The position numbers and the translations under genes were made by a program. From assembly GCA_007922225.1 (NCBI GenBank), contig ML679973.1, forward strand, positions 5,246,597 to 5,310,596: 64,000 nt of DNA, written 5' to 3'. This DNA comes from Emydura subglobosa. Lineage: Eukaryota > Chordata > Testudines > Chelidae. Under the pieces are notes generated by a model, which did no database searches, was not told the origin of the DNA, and saw only the letters and a program-made list of their open reading frames with translations. This document shows positions 57,116-64,000 of this stretch, in pieces (the first letter of the stretch is position 1; each line of letters starts with the position of its first letter).

Positions 57116-58190
57116 AAATGATATAAAGATGTGGGTGAGCCGCAAAGCCCTGAAGGCAGGGTTTGTGCTCAGCTCATTACAGAGAGCTTCTACCTATGAA
57201 CTCTGGCCCTGCACCTCTCCACAGTCCAGGGATGTTAGGCTTTGGGGATTTGATTCAGCTGTATTTCTATAGAGACTCAATCCCCACCTCACACCCTTTT
57301 CCCCAAAGTCCCTTCTCCTAAATTCACTTCACTTCCCATAAATGGGAGAATTTGACCACTCATTCTCCTCCTCTACTGCACCCGCTTTACTACAAGCCTC
57401 ATTTATGCCTCTGGAGCAGAACATTGGATAAAATTGTGCAAAGGTCTCTTATTAACGTTCAGCTAGGAGCTGACCAGATGCCCTAGCCTGTGAAATAATC
57501 ACCATCTGTTGATTGCAATTGTAATTGCAAGTCAAAAGCCAAAAGCCTGGAAGGTTTTTCACTGATGTATTCAAAGAACTGCTGCTTGACTTTTCTGAAT
57601 TAAAATAAAAGCCTCCTTTTCTGACCCGCTTTGGGTCAAGGCTTTAAAAAGCACACGATACCCTCTGATGCCTATGAATAGCTTTCTGGCTCTTTACCTC
57701 CTCCTGGAGTTGTTTAGTTTGCACCAGCCTCTCTTTCCTTTTGCTGTGTTGTGGATGAAATGCAGCATTGCTGTGCGCTGCTAAAGAGCTGATGTTTCAC
57801 CCTTGCGCCGGCTGTACTTTAGTGGAAAGTGAGTTTCTATCTGCAGCAGTGCTCACTATCTAGGTTTCTTCCATCTCTAGCATCGGTGGTTCTGTAAACC
57901 TCCGTGGTGAAAACTGGAGGTGTAGTGTGGGGGTTGTTTTGGTTTTTTAAAATGTTAAAGGCAAAGAATCTTTCTGAACAGATTATTAATTATATGAACG
58001 TAAGACAAAGTTTGGGCCTGCTCAAACTATATGAAGAGAGCAAGATGCATCACAGGGGATCTAATCTGGAATCCTGCCTCTGTGTTTAGGAGGAAAGTGC
58101 TCTGACCAGTTTGTGCAATGTTATATCTGCTAGGGCAGGATTCAGAGATTCCTTTCTACCTTCCCATCCTACACGTGATCAGTGGACAGC
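57116..58190. other. No gene; candidate conserved non-coding stretch 57480-57850
   Basis: Repeat-free, moderately AT-rich, with 'gattgcaattgtaattgcaa' (an imperfect palindrome at 57516-57535) and GGTCAA/TTGACC-like words. Nothing coding. Confidence 0.35.
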
Positions 58191-58194
58191 TGGA

Positions 58195-58335
58195 AGCATG
58201 AGTGCTCTGGAGCAGGGATCGTCATTACTGTATGTCTGTACAGTGCCAAGCACCATGGGTCCCTGATCTTGTTGGCCTCTAGGCACCACCATAATGTAAA
58301 TATTTATAATAATGATGATGATGCTGAAAAATGGT
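58195..58335 (+). mobile_element. L2-type LINE 3' end
   Basis: 'ctctggagcagggatcgtca', 'tctgtacagtgccaagcacc', 'gggtccctgatcttgttgg' and 'cctctaggcaccaccataat', ending in an ATAATGATGATGATG tail. Same terminus as 16275-16410. Confidence 0.8.
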
Positions 58336-58629
58336 GCTTGATGACTCTTAATGTTTTCTCTTAATTCAATACACGTGTGTTAATGGTCATAAGATTATCT
58401 AGAGCTGCTGGAAAATCCAGCCACGCTGTTTGCCTCTGCAGCAGTATGGATTCCACAGGGGGACCTACATGCTCAGTGAAGGGTCTGCTTTTCTTAAAAA
58501 TAAGGAACAAATCAAACAAACAAACGCAAACCCCACCACTAAGCCTTCATTTTGGTGTCCAAAAGAATCAGATAAACTGGAGAGACGTAGATGACCTAGT
58601 TCCTGTTTGTGATCTCACTCATATCAATT

Positions 58630-58690
58630 TTATACCAGTGTAACTCCTTTGACTTCAGGGAAGTTACTGCTAATGTACACGGAGGTAAGA
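58630..58690. repeat. Short hairpin, GTAACTCC-TTTGACTTCA centre
   Basis: GTAACTCCTTTGACTTCAGG / GAAGTTAC can fold back, then 'gtaagagcagaatcagggc'. It is a degenerate member of the palindromic family seen at 38197. Confidence 0.5.
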
Positions 58691-59317
58691 GCAGAATCAG
58701 GGCCGCAGATTCCCTGATATGCAGTCTGATTTTCCTTAGTTTAAACCCATTACTCCTCATTCTTACCCAGCTACCACTCTAAAACAATCCCTCCCACTCC
58801 TTAATATTCACATGCTTCAGATATCTTTGAAGAGTTATTATGCCTTTTTCCTCTGAGTCCTTCCTTAGTAAAGCTATGCACATTTAACCTTTTTTGTCTT
58901 TCCTCGTGAGTCTCTCCAGTTCCCTGATCAAGTTTGTTTCTGTTCTGTGAATTCCCTCCAATTTGCCATTCATTTTGGGTAATGAAATGAGCAGAACTGA
59001 ATTCTTGGGGTGATTGCACCAGAGAGGTGTAGAATGGTCTATTACCTACCTATGCTGTGATGTGATCCTTCTGTGTACAGAGCCCCAAACTGCGTGAGCT
59101 TCTTTTGCTTCAGTGTCACAAGTTCATTTCTTATTTGCTGCTTTCTATTCACCCATATCTCTCTTAACATGATTGCTTCCCTGGTTTCTCCTGCCTGTTC
59201 AGTATCTGTGTTTTGGATTATTGTTCTCCAGGGGTATCAGCTACATTTTCCAAGATGAATCTCATTTTGTTGTGTTCAGCCCATGTTTCTAGTATGTCTA
59301 GTTTCCTTTGCATTATG

Positions 59318-59462
59318 GCCCCTCTCCGGCAAAGATTTATATATGTGCTTAACTTTCAGTTAGCTTATTGGGGTTACTCATATGCTCACATTATTTACGT
59401 GCTTAAAGTTACAGATGTGCATTTGCACTTACAGTTAAAGATGTCTTTGCAGCATGAGGGCC
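59318..59462. mobile_element. 145-bp hairpin element nested in CR1
   Basis: GGCCCCTCTCCGGCAAAGAT (59318-59337) pairs with GTCTTTGCAGCATGAGGGCC (59443-59462). Inside, 'gtgcttaacttt' and 'acgtgcttaaagt' form a second paired tier. It splits the CR1 reverse-transcriptase frame exactly between NARADRE and IMQRKLD, which are adjacent in CR1 proteins. No ORF; non-autonomous. Confidence 0.8.
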
Positions 59463-60004
59463 TGTTTCTCTGTCTGCCCTGGCATTTGTTATGCCTTCCA
59501 CTTGGGTGTCATCTGCAAATTGATTGACATGCTGTTGACTTCCTTTTGACTTTCCTTCCCTCCATTGGTTTAATAAACTGGACCTGAGAAAACCTGTGGT
59601 ACCCCATTAGACACCTCTCTCCCAAAAGATACTTTATTTATAGTCCTTCCACCAGTTTTCAACCCACCTGACAGTGTTCTGTCCAAGAGGATGCAGCATG
59701 AAATGCTTTCCTAAAATCCCAAAACATTTCTACATTCTCTTCATATAGTAATTGTGTTATTGTGCCAGAAAACCTGGTTCTGTTCTCTAGATGCTTAATG
59801 ATCTTTTTCTCTTTAATCTGTGTTCTATTGTTTTACTAAGGATAGAAACTAGACTTACAGTAAATAATTGCCAGGAGCACTTTTCTTTGAAAATCAGTAT
59901 TACATCTGCTATTCTTCAGTCTTCTGGAACTTTCCTACCTCTTCATAGTTTTTCAGATTTATTTGTCAGAGATATAATAAGTTTGTTAGCTAGTTCCCTT
60001 AACA

Positions 60005-60140
60005 ACAACCCCACTCCTGCAGATACTTAAACACATTCTTAACTTTACGCGCTGTGAGTAGGATATCGAAGTGAAAGAGACTGTTTACAGTGAATAAAGT
60101 TACCCAGGTACATCCATCTTTGCAAGATCAGGTCCTAGGA
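60005..60140. mobile_element. Second hairpin-family copy nested in CR1 (decayed)
   Basis: 'ccactcctgcagatacttaa', 'acacattcttaactttacgc', 'ttacagtgaataaagttacc' and 'ctttgcaagatcaggtccta' resemble the other hairpin's arms (tgcaaag / gtgcttaactttaa). Pairing is poorer than in the 59.3 kb copy. Confidence 0.5.
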
Positions 60141-60570
60141 CATTATTTACTGTATCTGGATTGACTGGTTGGTAAACAATCCAAGTGTTTCTTTATTTGC
60201 TGTTTTTCAGTAGTGATGTCTGCCAAGATTTTCCTCTCTTCCTTTCTAGTCCAAACGTCTTACTTTGTTTTTCTCCTAAAGAAAGATTTAAAAAAGCTGC
60301 TCAGCCATTTTTGAATCATTAGTTTCATCCCCACCCTCATTTATTAATGAACCTATCTTCTTTCAGGCACATCTTTTCCCCCCTAATGAATTTGTAAATC
60401 CCTTCTTATTTCCTTTAGCGCCTTGGGCAGCATAAACTCATTTCCTTTTTTTTTTTTGGTGCCCTTATCTTTTCCCTGCAGCCTTAACTGACTTGGTGTA
60501 TTCTTGTTTGGTCCCATTCTCCCTTTCGATTTCCATTTCCAGTAAGGATTTTTTTAAATTATTTTTTATA

Positions 60571-61051
60571 ACAAGGTATTGGTCTGAGCACACTGCTGTA
60601 CGGTACAATGAAGTATAAGTGTGTTATTCATAAGTCTTGTGTGATGGTGTCTCCACAGGGACAATTTGTATTAGCCACAGTCATCTAGCTGCAATGCTAG
60701 AGTAGCTCCATGCTTAAAGTGTCCTCTCCATTTACAAAGCTCAGCCCATTATCTGGGTAGCTGGAATGCCAATGAATCAGAAGGGACACTCTTAAGTGTT
60801 TCAATCAGTCGTTCAGAGGAAGGTTGAATGTTGGGGGGGAATAATGTGGGAGACGCTCAGGACTGACTGAGTGAATTCCCTGAATACAGGATAGGTGTGT
60901 GAGGTAGTTCCTTCCCCTAGTGATTTTCTCCTTATAGACTTTCTTTAGGGATAGATTCACTATGTTGTTATATTGTGTGACACAAGCATTCAAGTGGCTT
61001 GGAAGCTGTGATCAACACATTCAACGTTCAACATCAGAACAGGTGGCAAAT
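60571..61051. other. No recognised feature
   Basis: May include more of the CR1 5' side; nothing I can align. Confidence 0.35.
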
Positions 61052-62085
61052 CCTCTCATAGACTCATGGACTTTAAGGCCAAAAGGGACCATTGTGATCA
61101 CCTAGTCTCACCTCCTGTACATCACAGGTCATAGAACCTCACCCACCCAGTCTTGTAATAGACCCCTAACCTCTGGCTGAGTTACTGACATCCTGTTCGG
61201 TTGGGATTGGAAGATCTGAGCCAGATTCCAGAGAACGTTTTTACTGGTGTCCTTGATTACATGGGGGAGCTGAAGCTTTGTAAAATAGATATTGATGTTC
61301 TGAAACCACCTCCTCTGGGTTGAAAGAATCGGGATTGGTTGCCCCCACCATCAATGAACCTGTATTCCTGCTTCTGAGCTCTTCCTAGGGCAATTGCAGT
61401 TTACCCCAAATGTAGTATTGGGAATGGAGTTGGGAACTTAGGTCATCCCTAACTAACTGACCACTGCACATAACCATGAAGCTGCATTAAGGAAGCAGCT
61501 CTTCATACTGCTGCATTTATTCTGTTGGGAATTAACGGCGTGCGCAGAACAAATATTGCATATTGACGTTTCACATGGGTACCGCAGAGCGTCGGCTGGC
61601 TGGCTTCCGTGGTCATGATTTAAAGACTTACACAGAATCCACTATTTACTCTAATTCAAACTAGCAAGAGACTCATTCCCCATGCTACAGAAGAAGGCGA
61701 ACCTCCACACAAGGTATCTGCCAATATGACCTGGGGTAAAATTCCTTCCTGACCTTAAATATAGTAATCAGTTAGACCCTGAGCATGTCTGCGAGACCCA
61801 CCAGCCAAACACCTGGGATAGAATTCTCTGTAGTAACCTTCCCTATCTAATGTCCCATCTCTGGCCACTGGGGATATTTGCTACTAGCAGTTGCAGGTGG
61901 GCCACGTGCCATTGTAGGCAGTCCCGTCATACCATCCCATAAACTTATCAAGCTCAGTCCTAAAACAAGTTGGGGTTTTTTTGCCCCCACTGCTGCCCTC
62001 GGAAGGCTGTTCCAGAACATCACTCATCTTCCCACAACCTGTTTGGAGGAGAAAGGTTGAGAAGGGTCTGTAAGAGGAGATGCCA
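61052..62085 (-). mobile_element. CR1 LINE 3' region, split by a ~415-bp insertion
   Basis: Right part (61611-62085), plus-strand reading: 'gtcatgatttaaagacttac', 'cacagaatccactatttact', 'aattccttcctgaccttaaa', 'tagaattctctgtagtaacc' and 'cccccactgctgccctcgga'. Left part (61052-61195): 'tcatagactcatggacttta', 'aggccaaaagggaccattgt' and 'tctggctgagttactgacat'. Both are antisense of one turtle CR1 subfamily whose 3' terminus is at 61052. From memory of its consensus the two parts should be adjacent, implying an insertion at about 61196-61610. Confidence 0.75.
61196..61610. other. Putative insertion inside CR1, identity unknown
   Basis: About 415 bp matching no family I know. No inverted ends or target duplication seen. 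Contains a poly-purine/GGAAG start and a CpG-containing 3' side ('accgcagagcgtcggctggc'). Confidence 0.4.
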
Positions 62086-62214
62086 GACATGAATAAATAT
62101 GGAGAGTGAATTCTGCATGATCGTCAGAAGAGGGGGGTATTTGGCCATTAAATACATGATGGTCTTGTAGCCAAAGCACATGTCTCTGACTCATCCTATC
62201 GGGGGGAGCGGGGG

Positions 62215-62410
62215 GAGGGGGGTCTGTTCTCAGCTTTGTCACTGCCCTGCTGAGAGACCTCAGGTGAGTCTCTTTTTCTCTTTGCTTCGCCATCTCTAAA
62301 ATATAGATAATGATGCTCATAGAGTGGCCTCAAGGTTTGGTTCCTGAATGGCTGTGAAGTGCTCTGAGATCCTGGAATAGAATAGCAATGTACCTTTTTT
62401 ATAGGCATTC
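62215..62410 (+). mobile_element. MIR SINE, near full length
   Basis: 'cagctttgtcactgccctgc', 'gagacctcaggtgagtctct', 'ttgcttcgccatctctaaaa', 'tatagataatgatgctcata' and 'tgaagtgctctgagatcctg'. Good MIR order, with the 3' 'aatagcaatgtacc' end. Confidence 0.85.
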
Positions 62411-64000
62411 TGTACCAACGCTTTGCTGGAGCAGGCTGAGAAGGGGCAAGGCCTAACGTTCAGCAATTCATTATTTTCTGTTCAGTCTGTTATTTCCGTG
62501 ATTCTCTAATGGGTTGTTTTCATCCGCTTTCTCCCTCCCCTGTCATTGTGTTGTAGCTGTTGCTATGCAGAGGGTTATGGATAAGTAAAGCATAATGAGG
62601 TCACACATTCTCGTGCTCATCTAAGACCAAAACAATACAACCCCCCCACTCCCCTCTTCTCCCTTCATCCCTCTCCTCTCCAAGATGGACAATCCAAAAC
62701 AGACTCATGCAACCTGCAGAGCGGTGGCAGGAGGGCCCAATGCTGTGTTTAAAAAAAAGGACATAAAAGCTCATGTTGCCTTCTCTCTCTTCCTTGATTC
62801 CCTTTGCCATATTCTTCTCTGTTGACTGGGTATGGGAAAGCGTTGGGCCTGATCCATGCTGGGGGTACTTACTCACAGAAATGTATTTCTGTGGGGTTTT
62901 TGTTTACATAGGGGAGAGAAGCTTAGCGAAGAAACCTGGCACAGAGCAGTTGGGATTCAGTTAATCTGCTTAGAAATACATTAATCAGAGGATCAGATGC
63001 TGTCAACAATACTCTTTCCCCCTTGCTGTCTTTCCCTCCCTCTGTATCGTCCCCCATCCGTCTGTTCCTACTCCTCACCCCACTCTGCCTCTCCCTGGCC
63101 CTGAGAGTCAGTGAAGCACAAGGAGATTAAAAACAAAATTAACAACTAAAATATAAATCCTGGATCTAAATGAAAATTAAAAATGGGTCTTTGGCTGTTT
63201 ATTTAAGATTCTAAATATAGCGCCAAGCCTCAGCCAAATTGAATGTAGTAAGAATTTCCCTGGAAATCATCAGGATAATGGGGAGTTCAGAGCAGATAAT
63301 CATATAACCGCCGTCCACCCTGTTCCTCCACTGAAGGCAGCAGTGCAAAACAGACTTGTTTGTGTCACCGTGTTGGGTCGTAGCCTCGTCCTGGTACAAT
63401 GTGGTGACGCAGCCACATTGTGTCATTACTAGAGAAGGGTCCACTCAAAAGCCACCGCTCCCGTTGACTTCAACTGGAATTATGGGTGCTCACCAGCTCA
63501 GAAAACCAGGCCCAAAGGGTTTAAAGTTGGGCGCCCAAAATTTGAGACAATCAAATTTAGTAGACGTTTTTGGAAAATTTGGGCATTGGCCTCTTGTTGC
63601 TTCAGTTTCTCTCTCTGTACAACGGGGATAAGGACACTGAGCTAGTTCACAGGAGTGTTGCCTCTGTGGAGAATGAGCTACGTGGCTGAGTTTCAGTGGT
63701 GTTTGTTATTAGCAGCAGATTCCATGGCATCTCAGTACGTCTCCAGGGAGCCGCAGGCAGATCTGGAAGAGGAGGAGGGGGACAGGATGGATTCCTGTGG
63801 CAATGTGTAGTTGAGGGGTTTTGGAGGAAAAGGATCAGTTGTCCATCACTGCTTTCTGGGTCCTTTTGGGGAAAAAATGATTGGAGGCGCTGTGGTGTGT
63901 GCCTGCTCCAACCATATGGGAGAATGGGACGATAATCATTGTGGTACTTTTTGCAGGAAGCTGTAGAGAGGTTTAGCAGCGTAGCCTCTACCATCTCCAG
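62411..64000. other. No gene; decayed palindrome and MIR scrap at 63456-63640
   Basis: At 63456-63540 'gctcccgttgacttcaactg', 'gggtgctcaccagctcagaa' and 'ttaaagttgggcgcccaaaa' recall the hairpin family. 63596-63635, 'ttgcttcagtttctctctct' and 'gtacaacggggataagg', is a MIR core. The rest is unique-looking. Confidence 0.45.

Larger units (their letters stand above)
58691..60570 (-). pseudogene. CR1-type LINE reverse transcriptase, decayed, twice interrupted
   Basis: Minus-strand relic of a CR1 ORF2. Reading from 60570 down: a linker resembling KKGF-RY (60450-60380), then GRKVPED-RIADVILIFKEK (near 59930-59870; CR1 has EVPEDWR-ANV-PIFKK), WDFRKAFHAAS (59720-59690) and FADDTQVEG at 59519-59493, which holds the RT catalytic FADD box. 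After a 145-bp insertion it continues IMQRKLDILETWAEHNKM (59315-59262), as CR1 does (IQ-DLD-LE-WA--N-MKF). Two hairpin elements sit inside (59318-59462 and about 60005-60140). Numerous stops and shifts; inactive. Confidence 0.85.

Noticed and set aside
1..64000. CRISPR array, prophage, operon or bacterial defence system
   Set aside because: The DNA is plainly vertebrate: LINEs, SINEs, MITEs and microsatellites throughout, with no compact coding and no regular spacer repeats.

Overview
The window reads as vertebrate nuclear DNA from a sauropsid, most likely a turtle (a crocodilian is the main alternative). The evidence is the repeat content. CR1 LINE 3' ends carry the characteristic 'ctagatgacctcctgaggtc' and TTCTATGA tails. 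There are many MIR and L2 copies, an AmnSINE1-type SINE with a 5S rRNA-derived head, short hAT and other inverted-repeat elements, and CpG-poor DNA with many simple repeats. I see no operon, bacterial ribosome binding sites, phage or CRISPR, and no ORF that looks like a working gene. Most open frames are short and repeat-derived. The DNA is probably intronic or intergenic; the sequence does not say which.

Layout. 0-12 kb: a MIR, a CR1 tail, a dispersed tandem repeat (3.8 kb) and two hAT-type elements with recognisable target-site duplications (5.2-6.2 kb and 11.5-11.7 kb). 12-23 kb: several MIRs, CR1 pieces, a 123-bp inverted-repeat element with 9-bp flanking repeats (18.85 kb) and a probable minus-strand solo LTR (21.35-22.3 kb). 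22.7-32.5 kb is the richest part. It holds a CR1 fragment, a 5S-derived SINE head, a decayed hAT transposase (minus), a decayed L2 LINE with endonuclease and reverse-transcriptase remnants (plus), a second copy of the tandem repeat (inverted), a Ty3/gypsy retrotransposon fossil (LTR, primer-binding site, gag zinc knuckle, reverse transcriptase) and an unnamed repeat interrupted by a CR1 tail.

32.7-40 kb: a near full-length AmnSINE1-like element, a 1-kb CR1 3' region, a G-rich CR1 fragment, and a Myb/SANT-like coding relic that looks like the DNA-binding protein of a Harbinger transposon. 40-54 kb is mostly unannotated unique-looking DNA with scattered MIR/L2/SINE pieces, a 41-bp minisatellite and the second copy of the unnamed repeat. 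55-62 kb is dominated by CR1: one plus-strand 3' end and two minus-strand copies, both apparently broken by later insertions.

No genes here work together as a system. What the window records is layered mobile-element history: old L2, MIR and AmnSINE1, then CR1, hAT, Harbinger and gypsy copies, with younger insertions nested in older ones. The most useful leads are the gypsy fossil, the nested insertions, the two-copy unnamed repeat, the opposed tandem-repeat arrays and the AmnSINE1 copy. Family names come from remembered characteristic motifs, not a database search, and element ends are approximate unless flanking duplications are described.
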